A DNA stretch of 46,800 bases, taken from the NCBI GenBank assembly GCA_020632875.1, contig JACKET010000012.1:145001-191800 (forward strand), given 5' to 3'. The position numbers were made by a program, and so were the translations under genes. Every line of letters starts with the position of its first letter. The stretch's first letter is position 1. Under the pieces are notes generated by a model. That model was not told the DNA's origin. It searched no databases and saw nothing but the letters and a program-made list of their open reading frames with translations. This DNA is from Alphaproteobacteria bacterium. Lineage in GTDB: Bacteria > Myxococcota_A > UBA796 > GCA-2862545. Positions 32,926 through 40,869 of this stretch are shown piece by piece.

Positions 32926-33441
32926 GTGAGGATCCGCGTCGAGGACATCCCGGTGGGCGGTCAGGAGATCGAAGCCGGTCTCGAGACCACCTGGGCCCGC
33001 GAGGCCGTCCAGGAGGCGATGGACGCCGCTCCGACCACGCTCTCCGCGAGGTTTCGCCTCGCGCTGGCCGACCGGAAGACCGACGTCGCCGTACGCCTGG
33101 TCGTGCACGCCGAGGCCGACGGGCTGTGCGATCGCTGCGGCGAAGAGGTCCACCGGGGGGTCGATCTCGATACCGATCTCGTCTATCAGCCAGAGCCCAC
33201 CTCGGTTTCCGAAGAGGAGATCGAGCTGGGGGAGGACGATCTCGACGTGGGCTGGTATAGGGACGGTCACCTGTCGCTGCCCGACATCCTGATGGAGGCG
33301 GTGGCTCTCGAGCTCCCGAGTCGCGTGCTCTGCACCGACGAAGAAGCCTGCGAGGCACGCACCCGGGCGATGTTGGCGGCGGCTTCCGAAGGGGGCGCGG
33401 GCCATCCGGCCTTCGCAGCCCTGAAGAACCTGAAGAACTAG
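32926..33441 (+). CDS. yceD: YceD/DUF177 family protein
   Basis: A 171-residue DUF177 (YceD) protein. YceD is needed for normal 23S rRNA accumulation and is nearly always encoded just upstream of rpmF, as here. Conserved landmarks are the N-terminal VEDIPVGGQEI, the two-cysteine motif CDRCGEEV and the central acidic segment with EEEIELGEDDLDV, followed by ILMEAVALELP and the late Cys in DEEACE. The GTG at 32926 is preceded by ggaggg. The rpmF start is 11 bases downstream, and the two genes are probably co-transcribed. Confidence 0.9.
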   Translation: MRIRVEDIPVGGQEIEAGLETTWAREAVQEAMDAAPTTLSARFRLALADRKTDVAVRLVVHAEADGLCDRCGEEVHRGVDLDTDLVYQPEPTSVSEEEIELGEDDLDVGWYRDGHLSLPDILMEAVALELPSRVLCTDEEACEARTRAMLAAASEGGAGHPAFAALKNLKN

Positions 33442-33452
33442 CGAGTAGTGCC

Positions 33453-33638
33453 ATGGCTGTCCCGAAGAAGCGTATGTCCCGTCGTCGTCGCGACATGCGG
33501 CGCGCCCACGATCACCTCACGTTCTCGGCCGCGGTCGAGTCGTGCCCCGAGTGCGGCGCCCTCAAGCTCCGCCACCGCATCTGCGAAGAGTGCGGCACCT
33601 ACCGTGGCCGGCAGGTGATCGAGGTCGACGACGCCTGA
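33453..33638 (+). CDS. rpmF: 50S ribosomal protein L32
   Basis: A 61-residue ribosomal protein L32 of the large subunit. The N-terminus MAVPKKRMSRRRRDMRRAHD is diagnostic, followed by the zinc-binding CPECG and CEECG pairs. Length and composition are normal. It sits in the conserved order yceD-rpmF-plsX, linking ribosome and fatty-acid synthesis genes. Confidence 0.97.
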   Translation: MAVPKKRMSRRRRDMRRAHDHLTFSAAVESCPECGALKLRHRICEECGTYRGRQVIEVDDA

Positions 33639-33680
33639 TCGGGGCCGCTCCGGCGGCTCCGCGAAGGCTGAATCGAGCCC

Positions 33681-34673
33681 GTGGGCCCCGGGCCCTTGAC
33701 CCGCATCGCGGTCGACGCGATGGGCGGGGACGACGCACCCACCGCGATCGTGGCGGGTGCGGTCCAGGCCGTGCGCGCGGGCCACGACGTGGTGCTGGTG
33801 GGCGACGAAGCCCGCATCCGGCCCCTGTTCCCGCGCCGCTTCGAGATCCCGATCGTCCACACCGACGATGCGATCGGCATGGGCGATTCGCCTTCGTCGG
33901 TGCGGCGTCGCGAGGCGTGCTCGGTGCGGTGCGTCATGCAGCTCGTGCGCGACGGCGAGGCCCGCGCGGCGGTGAGCTGCGGTAGCACCGGCGCCACGCT
34001 CGTCGCCGCCGTGCTCGACCTCGGCACGCTCGAGGGGGCCGAGCGACCCGCGATCGCCACCGTGATGCCGCGGCGCGACGGGGGCCGCGTCATCCTCCTC
34101 GACGCCGGCGCGAACGTCGACTGCCGGCCCGAGCTGCTGGCGTGCTTCGCGGTCCTGGGCGTCGCCTACGCCGAGGTGTCGGGCGTCCAGCGCCCGCGGG
34201 TCGGGCTCCTCTCCAACGGCACCGAGGAGGGGAAGGGCAACATGCAGGTCCGCGCCACGCTGCCCCTGCTGCGGTCCCACGACCTCGATGTCGTCGGGAA
34301 CGTCGAGCCGACCGGGGCGATGGAGGGGGAGTGCGACGTGCTCGTGTGCGACGGGTTCGTCGGCAACATCCTCCTCAAGGCGGCGGAGGGTGCCGTCACG
34401 ACGGTGGTCTCGCTCCTCCGGGAGGAGATCCGGCGGCGTCCTTCGGGGGTCCTCGGGGCCTTCCTGCTGCGGGGTGCGTTCAAGCGCTTCCGGCGCCGCG
34501 TGGAGTGGGACGCCCATGGCGGAGCGCTGCTTCTCGGGACCCGGGGCGTCGTCGTGGTCGGCCACGGCCGGGCGAACGCGAACGCCGTCGCAGCGGCGAT
34601 CGCGATGGCCGAACGCAACGTCTCCGCCGGGCTCGTCGCCCGGATGGAGGAGCGCCTTTCATCGGGGCGTTGA
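33681..34673 (+). CDS. plsX: Phosphate acyltransferase PlsX
   Basis: PlsX converts acyl-ACP and phosphate to acyl-phosphate for phospholipid synthesis. The 330-residue protein has the conserved VDAMGGDDAP near the N-terminus, CGSTGATL, LLSNGTEEGKGN and CDGFVGNILLKAAEG. Length is typical. The GTG at 33681 is used; a TTG at 33696 would give a slightly shorter start. It follows rpmF by 42 bases. Unlike in many bacteria, fabH, fabD and fabG do not follow; acpP is next and appears to have its own promoter. Confidence 0.95.
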   Translation: MGPGPLTRIAVDAMGGDDAPTAIVAGAVQAVRAGHDVVLVGDEARIRPLFPRRFEIPIVHTDDAIGMGDSPSSVRRREACSVRCVMQLVRDGEARAAVSCGSTGATLVAAVLDLGTLEGAERPAIATVMPRRDGGRVILLDAGANVDCRPELLACFAVLGVAYAEVSGVQRPRVGLLSNGTEEGKGNMQVRATLPLLRSHDLDVVGNVEPTGAMEGECDVLVCDGFVGNILLKAAEGAVTTVVSLLREEIRRRPSGVLGAFLLRGAFKRFRRRVEWDAHGGALLLGTRGVVVVGHGRANANAVAAAIAMAERNVSAGLVARMEERLSSGR

Positions 34674-34697
34674 CCGCACCGGGCTCCGGGCTATATT
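34670..34697 (+). promoter_or_regulatory. Promoter of acpP
   Basis: TTGACC (34670-34675; five of six -35 bases) and TATATT (34692-34697; five of six -10 bases) are separated by 16 bases. The -35 overlaps the plsX stop codon. Transcription would begin about 40 bases before the acpP ATG. This is among the best sigma-70-type promoters in the window and fits the high demand for acyl carrier protein. Confidence 0.75.
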
Positions 34698-34743
34698 GCG
34701 CCGCCGCGGGGCCCAGTTCCCCCTGCGACGAAGGAGTTGTCGG

Positions 34744-34986
34744 ATGACGGCAGACGAGGTGATGGAGAAGGTCCGCGACATCATCGCCGAGCGGCTGGAT
34801 GTGAAGCGGAGTGAGGTCGTTCCCACCGCGTCGTTCATCGACGACCTGAACGCGGACTCGCTGGACATCGTCGAGCTCGTGATGGGGATCGAGAAGGATT
34901 TCGACATCGAGATTCCCGACGACGAAGCCGAGAAGATCCGCACCGTTCAGGACGCCGTCGACTACATCGTCGCTCACGTCAGCTGA
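34744..34986 (+). CDS. acpP: Acyl carrier protein
   Basis: An 80-residue acidic acyl carrier protein that carries growing acyl chains as phosphopantetheine thioesters in the cytoplasm. The attachment site is Ser39 in the DSL motif of LNADSLDIVELVMG. Length and charge are normal for the family. The ATG at 34744 follows aaggag at ideal spacing, and a strong promoter lies just upstream. fabF follows 30 bases later. Confidence 0.97.
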   Translation: MTADEVMEKVRDIIAERLDVKRSEVVPTASFIDDLNADSLDIVELVMGIEKDFDIEIPDDEAEKIRTVQDAVDYIVAHVS

Positions 34987-35016
34987 ACGCGGGCGCTCGC
35001 GCCCCACGGGTGAGTC

Positions 35017-36279
35017 TTGGAACGTACTGGCAGACGCGTCGTGGTCACCGGCCTCGGCACCGTGAATCCGTGTGGCCTCGACGTGGCGTCCACCTGGGAC
35101 GCCATGGTCGCGGGCCGCTCGGGAACCGGGTTGCTCACCCGATTCGACTCCGCCGACCTGCGCTCGCAGATCGCGGGTGAGATCAAGGGCTTCGACGGCG
35201 AGGCGATCTTCGGCAAGCGCAACGTGCGCCGCCTCGGTCTGTTCATGCAGTACGCCATCGTGGCGGCCGACGAGGCCCTGCGCGACGCGGGCTTCACCCT
35301 CGTCGAGGGCCAGCCCATCGAGGGGGTCGACCCCGAGCGCTTCGGCGTCTACGTCGGCACCGGCATCGGCGGGTTCCCCGAGATCGCCGAAGAGGCCGAG
35401 CACATGCTGGCCGAGGGCACGAGCCGCATCTCGCCGATCTTCATCCCGCGCGCGCTGAACAACCTCGCGGGCGGGCAGCTCGCCATCCGGTACCAGGCGA
35501 TGGGGCCGAGCCTCTGCATCGCCACGGCGTGTGCCGTCGGGAACCACAGCATCGGCGAGGCCTACAAGGCGATCCGCTACGGCGAGGCCGACATGGTCAT
35601 CGCGGGCGGCACCGAAGCCGCGCTCACGCCGCTCGGGTACGGCGGCTTCATGACGATGCGCGCCCTGTCGCGCAACAACGAGGATCCGTCGGGGGCGTCG
35701 CGTCCCTTCGATCGGGATCGCGACGGCTTCGTGATGAGCGAGGGCTCCGGCATCGTGGTGCTCGAGGATCTCGAGCGCGCGAAGGCCCGGGATGCTCGTA
35801 TCTACGCCGAGCTCGTCGGCTACGGCGCGACCACCGACGCGCACCACGTCACGGCGCCCGCGCCGGGCGGTGCGGGTGCGGCGCGCTGCATGCAGGTCGC
35901 GATGCGCGACGCCGGCGTGCGGCCCGATCAGATCGACTACATCAACGCCCACGGCACCTCCACGCCGGCGAACGACCCGGCCGAGACCCAGGCGATCAAG
36001 ACCGCGTTCGGCGACGCCGCGCGGAAGGTCGTCGTGTCCAGCACGAAGGGCGTGTCGGGCCACCTGCTCGGTGCGGCCGGCGGGCTCGAGGCGGTCGCTG
36101 TTTGCAAGGCCCTGCAGACGGGCATCCTCCCGCCTACGGCCAACCTGCGCACTCCGGATCCCGAGTGCGATCTCGACTACTGCCCGGGCGACGCGCGGGA
36201 GACCCGTCCGCAGATCGCGCTGACCAACGGCTTCGGGTTCGGGGGGACGAACGCATGTCTGGTGTTCCGGACGCTCTGA
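35017..36279 (+). CDS. fabF: 3-oxoacyl-ACP synthase II
   Basis: A 420-residue beta-ketoacyl-ACP synthase II that elongates acyl-ACP with malonyl-ACP. The Cys-His-His triad is visible: Cys172 in IATACAVGNHSIGEA, His in NAHGTSTPANDPAE and His in KGVSGHLLGAAGG, and the C-terminal NGFGFGGTNAC is intact. The TTG at 35017 gives MERTGRRVVVTGLG, which fits the family start; the GTG at 35041 is a shorter alternative. Its 3' end overlaps rpiB by 25 bases in another frame. Confidence 0.96.
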   Translation: MERTGRRVVVTGLGTVNPCGLDVASTWDAMVAGRSGTGLLTRFDSADLRSQIAGEIKGFDGEAIFGKRNVRRLGLFMQYAIVAADEALRDAGFTLVEGQPIEGVDPERFGVYVGTGIGGFPEIAEEAEHMLAEGTSRISPIFIPRALNNLAGGQLAIRYQAMGPSLCIATACAVGNHSIGEAYKAIRYGEADMVIAGGTEAALTPLGYGGFMTMRALSRNNEDPSGASRPFDRDRDGFVMSEGSGIVVLEDLERAKARDARIYAELVGYGATTDAHHVTAPAPGGAGAARCMQVAMRDAGVRPDQIDYINAHGTSTPANDPAETQAIKTAFGDAARKVVVSSTKGVSGHLLGAAGGLEAVAVCKALQTGILPPTANLRTPDPECDLDYCPGDARETRPQIALTNGFGFGGTNACLVFRTL

Positions 36280-36701
36280 AGATCGCGATCAGCTCCGACC
36301 ACGCGGGCAACGTCCTGCGTGGCGTGATCCGCGACTGGCTCGTCGAAGAGGGCTACGCCGTCACCGACCTCGGCCCCGGGCCGGGCGAGTCGGTCGACTA
36401 CCCGGATCGCGCGCGTCCCCTCGCGGAGGGCGTCGCCAGCGGGCGGTTCGACCGCGGCGTGCTGATCTGCGGCACCGGCCAGGGCATGGCGATGACGGCG
36501 AACCGCGTGCCCGGCGTGCGGGCCGCGGTGGTGGCCGACACGTTCTCGGCGCGGATGGCGATGGCGCACAACGACGCCCGGGTCCTGTGCCTCGGCGAGC
36601 GCGTCGTCGGCGCCGGCGTCGCGCTCGACTGCGTCGAAGCGTGGCTGAACGCCGAGTTCGAGGGCGGCCGGCACGCGCGTCGCGTCGAGAAGATCGGCTA
36701 G
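36255..36701 (+). CDS. rpiB: Ribose-5-phosphate isomerase B
   Basis: A 148-residue RpiB, which interconverts ribose-5-phosphate and ribulose-5-phosphate, the latter being a riboflavin precursor. Conserved blocks are ISSDHAG near the N-terminus, CGTGQGMAMTANRVPGVRAA with the catalytic Cys, and SARMAMAHNDARVLCLGER. The ATG at 36255 lies within the end of fabF and has a ggggg stretch upstream. Length is normal. It is followed by a gene on the other strand. Confidence 0.95.
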   Translation: MSGVPDALKIAISSDHAGNVLRGVIRDWLVEEGYAVTDLGPGPGESVDYPDRARPLAEGVASGRFDRGVLICGTGQGMAMTANRVPGVRAAVVADTFSARMAMAHNDARVLCLGERVVGAGVALDCVEAWLNAEFEGGRHARRVEKIG

Positions 36702-36712
36702 CTGGGCGGGCT

Positions 36713-37321
36713 CTACCGGGGCTCGCGCACCATGCACCAGGCGGTGAACTCGGCTCGGATGCCGCACTGGCCGGCGATCTGGAAGCCGAATCTCTCGTAC
36801 CAGAGCACGTTGTCGGACTTCGTGGTCATGAGCGACGCGTGCTGGTGGGTGGGGTCCACGTCCTCGTCGAGGAAGGCCCGCATCAGCGCGGTGCCGACGC
36901 CGGTGCCCTGCGCGTCGGGGTGGACGGCGAGCTGGGCGACGTGGAGGTGGTGGACGTGCGGCTGGACGATGTTCCGCAGCGCACCGACTTCGGAGTCCGC
37001 GGCCAGCATGCGGCGGGTGGTCTCCCAGCCGAACTGGAGCGGCATCCGCGCCAGGCCCTGGAACAGATAGTCCACGATCCCGAAGCGCACGGCCGACGAC
37101 CCGGACGCGATCACGCCGGCCACGCGGCCCTCCCGCTCGGCGAGCCGGATGGTGCCGCTGCCGCTGCGCAGGCTCAACAGTCGCGGCATCACGAAGGCGA
37201 GCGCCTCGGCACGCCGCTCGGGGAACGCGTGCTGCCAACCCGGATCGTCGTCGAACGCCCGGACCAGGAGATCGGTCACCGCGGGACGGTCCGCGGGCGT
37301 GTAGGGGCGGATTCCAATCAC
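36713..37321 (-). CDS. GNAT family acetyltransferase
   Basis: A 202-residue GNAT-fold N-acetyltransferase. The acetyl-CoA binding motif A is seen in VAQLAVHPDAQGTGVGTALM with its QxxGxG loop, followed by ASLMTTKSDNVLWYERFGF, typical of the end of the fold. The substrate is unknown. The GTG at 37321 has ggag at a good distance. It lies on the minus strand between rpiB and glyA, which normally follow one another in the same direction in this cluster, so it looks like an insertion. Confidence 0.88.
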   Translation of the reverse strand: MIGIRPYTPADRPAVTDLLVRAFDDDPGWQHAFPERRAEALAFVMPRLLSLRSGSGTIRLAEREGRVAGVIASGSSAVRFGIVDYLFQGLARMPLQFGWETTRRMLAADSEVGALRNIVQPHVHHLHVAQLAVHPDAQGTGVGTALMRAFLDEDVDPTHQHASLMTTKSDNVLWYERFGFQIAGQCGIRAEFTAWCMVREPR

Positions 37322-37404
37322 CGCGCTCCGTTACGTCCATCCCGCCGTCGCGGCAAGCGTGGCGCGGTGATACGGACGAGGCCTTTCCCCGACAGAGGTG
37401 CCCG

Positions 37405-38655
37405 ATGAGAGCGCTCGCCGCCGCCGACCCCGCCGTCCACGCCGCCATCGTCGCGGAGTTCCGGCGCCAACAGGACGAGCTCGAGCTCATCGCGTCCGAG
37501 AACTACGTCAGCATCCCCGTGCTCGAGGCGATGGGCACGTGGCTCACGAACAAGTACGCCGAGGGCCTCCCCAACCGCCGCTACTACGGCGGGTGCGAGC
37601 ACGTCGACGAGGTCGAGCTGCTCGCCCGCAACCGCGCGAAAGAGCTGTTCGGCGCGCTCGGCGCGAACGTCCAGCCGCACTCGGGCGCCCAGGCGAACGC
37701 CGCGGTGTACCTCGCGGCCTGCGAGCCCGGCGACACGGTGCTCGGCCTCGACCTGTCGCACGGCGGCCACCTCACGCACGGGTCCCCCGTGAACAGCTCC
37801 GGGCTCGTGTACCACGCGGTCCACTACGGGCTCGACGAGGCCACCGGGCGCATCGACATGAACCGGGTGCGCGACCTGGCGCGCGAGCACCGCCCGAAGA
37901 TGATCATCTGCGGCGCCAGCGCGTACCCGCGGTTCATCGACTTCGAGGCCTTCCGGTCCGTCGCCGACGAGGTCGGCGCGACGCTCATGGCCGACATCGC
38001 CCACATCGCGGGGCTCGTCGCCACCGGGCTGCACCCCGACCCGGTCCCCTACTGCGACTACGTCACCACCACGACGCACAAGACGCTGCGGGGCCCGCGC
38101 GGCGGCCTGATCCTCACGAACGACGGCGAGCGCGCGAAGGCCATGAACAAGGCCGTGTTCCCGGGCATCCAGGGCGGTCCGCTGATGCACGTCATCGCGG
38201 CGAAGGCCGTCGCGTTCGGCGAGGCGCTGAAGCCGTCCTTCAAGACGTACAGCCAGGCCGTGATCGACAACGCCGCGGCGATGGCGGAGCAGCTCATGGC
38301 GCGCGGGCTGAACCTCGTGTCCGGCGGCACCGACAACCACCTGATGCTCGTCGATCTCGGCGAGACGTGCAGCGGCAAGGATGCCGAAGCGGCCCTCGGG
38401 CGCGCGGCGATCACCGTGAACAAGAACACCGTGCCCGGCGAGCGTCGGTCGCCGATGATCACGAGCGGCATCCGCATCGGCACGCCCGCGATGACCACGC
38501 GCGGCATCGGCCTCGCCGAGTCCCGGCAGATCGGCGACTGGATCGCCGACGCGATCGAAGCCCGCGACGACGAGGCGGCGCTCGCGCGCATCGCGGCGCA
38601 GGTGCACGAGCTCTGCGGCAAGCACCCCGTGTATCCGGAGGCCCTGCTCGACTGA
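37405..38655 (+). CDS. glyA: Serine hydroxymethyltransferase
   Basis: A 416-residue PLP enzyme that converts serine and tetrahydrofolate into glycine and 5,10-methylene-THF. Landmarks are LIASENYVSIPVLEAMGT, NKYAEGLPNRRYYGG, the PLP-binding Lys in TTTTHKTLRGPRGG, and the C-terminal ITSGIRIGTPAMTTRG. Length is normal. The ATG follows agaggtgcccg. Its stop overlaps the nrdR start (TGATG). Confidence 0.98.
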   Translation: MRALAAADPAVHAAIVAEFRRQQDELELIASENYVSIPVLEAMGTWLTNKYAEGLPNRRYYGGCEHVDEVELLARNRAKELFGALGANVQPHSGAQANAAVYLAACEPGDTVLGLDLSHGGHLTHGSPVNSSGLVYHAVHYGLDEATGRIDMNRVRDLAREHRPKMIICGASAYPRFIDFEAFRSVADEVGATLMADIAHIAGLVATGLHPDPVPYCDYVTTTTHKTLRGPRGGLILTNDGERAKAMNKAVFPGIQGGPLMHVIAAKAVAFGEALKPSFKTYSQAVIDNAAAMAEQLMARGLNLVSGGTDNHLMLVDLGETCSGKDAEAALGRAAITVNKNTVPGERRSPMITSGIRIGTPAMTTRGIGLAESRQIGDWIADAIEARDDEAALARIAAQVHELCGKHPVYPEALLD

Positions 38656-39098
38656 TGCGGTGTCCGGACTGCGCGCACGAAGAGTCGCGGGTCGTGGACT
38701 CGCGGACCACGGGGGACAGCATCCGCCGGCGTCGCCAGTGCGCCTCGTGTGGTGCGCGCTTCACGACGCACGAGCGGATCGAGCAGCGGCTCCCGTGGAT
38801 CCTGAAGCGCGACGGGCGCCGCGAGCTGTACGACCGCGAGAAGGTGCTGCACGGCATCACCCTGGCGTGCCGCAAGCGCCCGCTCGGGCCCGGCGACATC
38901 GAAGCGGCGGCGCTCCGCGTCGAGTCGCGCCTCGAGGGCACCGTCGAGTGCAGCACCCGCGAGGTCGGCGACGCCGTGATGGCGGTGCTCCGCGAGATGG
39001 ATCCGGTGGCGTACGTGCGCTTCGCGAGCGTCTACCAGCAGTTCGAGAGCGTGCAGCAGTTCGTCGACGCCATCGACCCGCTCCGCGAGGACGGGTGA
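38655..39098 (+). CDS. nrdR: Transcriptional repressor NrdR
   Basis: A 147-residue repressor of ribonucleotide reductase genes. The N-terminal zinc ribbon has C3-x2-C6 (CPDC) and CASC at about 29-32, followed by the ATP-cone domain with WILKRDGRRELYDREKV. Length is normal. The ATG overlaps the glyA stop by one base, so translation is probably coupled. NrdR boxes were not searched for. Confidence 0.97.
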   Translation: MRCPDCAHEESRVVDSRTTGDSIRRRRQCASCGARFTTHERIEQRLPWILKRDGRRELYDREKVLHGITLACRKRPLGPGDIEAAALRVESRLEGTVECSTREVGDAVMAVLREMDPVAYVRFASVYQQFESVQQFVDAIDPLREDG

Positions 39099-39099
39099 C

Positions 39100-40215
39100 G
39101 TGACGCTCGTGCCGTCGGGGCAGGCGTTCTGGATGGCCCGCGCGCTCGAGAACGCGCGCCGGGCGCTGGGCTCGACCGCTCCGAACCCCGCGGTGGGCGC
39201 CGTGATCGTGCGCGACGGGGCGCTGCTCGGCGAGGGCTTCACGCAGCCCGTGGGCGGGCCGCACGCCGAGGTCCGCGCGCTGGCCGACTGCCGCGCGCGC
39301 GGGCACGACCCCGCCGGTGCGACGCTCTACGTGACGCTCGAGCCCTGCTGCCACCATGGGCGCACGCCGCCCTGCACCGACGCCGTGCTCGCGGCGGGGA
39401 TCGCACGTGTGGTCGTCGGGACGGTCGACCCGTACGAGCCGATGCAGGGCCGTTCGCTCGAGCTGCTCCGCGAGCATGGGGTCGACGTCGATCTCGGGGT
39501 GTGCGAGGCCGAGTGCCGCCGCGCGATCCTGGGCTTCGCGCGCGCCATCACCCGCGGCCTGCCCGAGGTCACCGTGAAGACGGCCATCTCGGCCGATGGG
39601 CGCATCGCGACGGCGTCGGGCGAGAGCCAGTGGATCACGGGTGAAGCCGCGCGGGCTGTCGGGCAGCGCCTGCGCGCCGAGCACGACGCGATCCTCGTCG
39701 GCATCGGCACCGTGCTGGCCGACGATCCGCGGCTCACGTGCCGCCTCCCGGGCGCGGCGTCGCCGGTGCCCGTGGTCCTCGACAGCCGGGGGCGATTCCC
39801 GGCGGGCTGTGCGCTCGACCGGCCCGAGACCCTCGTGTTCCAGGGGCCCGGCGCGCAGCTCCGCGCCGAGCGGGCCCAGCGCGTCGAGGCCCCCGTCGAG
39901 GGCGGGCGGCTGGCGCTGCGCGCCGTGCTCGGCGAGCTCGCGAAGCGCGGCCTGCACCGCGTGCTCGTCGAGGGTGGGGGAGAGGTGATCCGCTCCGTGC
40001 TCGACGCGCGCCTGGCCGACACCGTCGAGATGTTCGTCGCCGGCAAGGTCGTACCCGGCGGGCGTCCCTGGGTCGGCGGGCCGCCGATTGCCTCGCTCGG
40101 CGAGGCGCTGTGCATGAAGCTCGTGTCCGTCGCGACCGTCGGGGCCGACGCCCACCTCACGTGGCGCCTCGAGCACGACGCGCCCCCGGAGGTCTCGTGT
40201 TCACCGGACTGGTAG
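39100..40215 (+). CDS. ribD: Bifunctional riboflavin pathway deaminase/reductase
   Basis: A 371-residue RibD that deaminates and then reduces the pyrimidine intermediate in riboflavin synthesis. The deaminase domain has the zinc site HAE (GPHAEVRAL) and EPCCHHGRTPPC. The reductase domain begins near 145 with VTVKTAISADGRIA and contains ILVGIGTVLADDP and a VEGGGE motif. The GTG at 39100 is one base after the nrdR stop. No leader long enough for an FMN riboswitch exists between them. The end overlaps ribE by 19 bases. Confidence 0.97.
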   Translation: MTLVPSGQAFWMARALENARRALGSTAPNPAVGAVIVRDGALLGEGFTQPVGGPHAEVRALADCRARGHDPAGATLYVTLEPCCHHGRTPPCTDAVLAAGIARVVVGTVDPYEPMQGRSLELLREHGVDVDLGVCEAECRRAILGFARAITRGLPEVTVKTAISADGRIATASGESQWITGEAARAVGQRLRAEHDAILVGIGTVLADDPRLTCRLPGAASPVPVVLDSRGRFPAGCALDRPETLVFQGPGAQLRAERAQRVEAPVEGGRLALRAVLGELAKRGLHRVLVEGGGEVIRSVLDARLADTVEMFVAGKVVPGGRPWVGGPPIASLGEALCMKLVSVATVGADAHLTWRLEHDAPPEVSCSPDW

Positions 40216-40832
40216 AGGACATCGGCACCATCGCGGCCGTCCGTCCCGAAGGCGCCGGGCGCGCCCTCACGCTCCGCACGTCCATCCCGATGGCCGAGGT
40301 CGCGCTCGGTGACTCCATCGCGGTGAACGGCGCGTGCCTCACGGCCGAGCGTTTCGTCGACGGCGGGTTCGTCGCGGTGGCGGCGACCGAGACCCTCCAG
40401 AAGACCACGCTGGGCGGGCTCCGCGTCGGTGCGAAGGTCCACCTCGAGCGCGCGCTGCGGCTCGGCGATCGGCTCGACGGGCACATCGTGCAGGGCCACG
40501 TCGACGGCACCGGCACCGTGGTCTCGTCCGGCCAGCAGCGCGAGAGCTGGGTGCTCTGGGTGCGCATGCCCGCCGGCATCGCGCGCTACGTCGCGGCCAA
40601 GGGCTCCATCACGATCGACGGCGTCAGCCTCACGGTGAACGAGATCGCCGACGACGCGTTCCGCGTGAACCTCGTGCCGCACACGATCGGCGTCACGCTG
40701 CTCGGCGAGCTGCGCGCGGGGAGCGTCGTGAACCTCGAGGTCGACGTGCTCGCGAAGTACGTCGAGCGCCTGCTCGGCGGCCGCGCGGGCGGGCTCACGC
40801 TCGACAAGCTCCGCGAGCACGGGTTCGGGTGA
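40197..40832 (+). CDS. ribE: Riboflavin synthase, alpha subunit
   Basis: A 211-residue riboflavin synthase that dismutates two molecules of 6,7-dimethyl-8-ribityllumazine. Two homologous beta-barrel halves are present: MFTGLVEDIGTI and GDSIAVNGACLT in the first, DGHIVQGHVDGTG and GSITIDGVSLTVNE in the second. The GTG at 40197 is preceded by ggagg and lies inside ribD. Length is normal. Confidence 0.97.
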   Translation: MFTGLVEDIGTIAAVRPEGAGRALTLRTSIPMAEVALGDSIAVNGACLTAERFVDGGFVAVAATETLQKTTLGGLRVGAKVHLERALRLGDRLDGHIVQGHVDGTGTVVSSGQQRESWVLWVRMPAGIARYVAAKGSITIDGVSLTVNEIADDAFRVNLVPHTIGVTLLGELRAGSVVNLEVDVLAKYVERLLGGRAGGLTLDKLREHGFG

Positions 40833-40869
40833 TCGCGGCGCGTTACTCGGAGCGGTCCGGAGGCCCTCC

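Noticed and set aside
39060..39140. FMN riboswitch before the riboflavin genes
   Set aside because: ribD starts one base after nrdR and no leader with the conserved RFN sequence is present here or before ribE, ribB or ribH.
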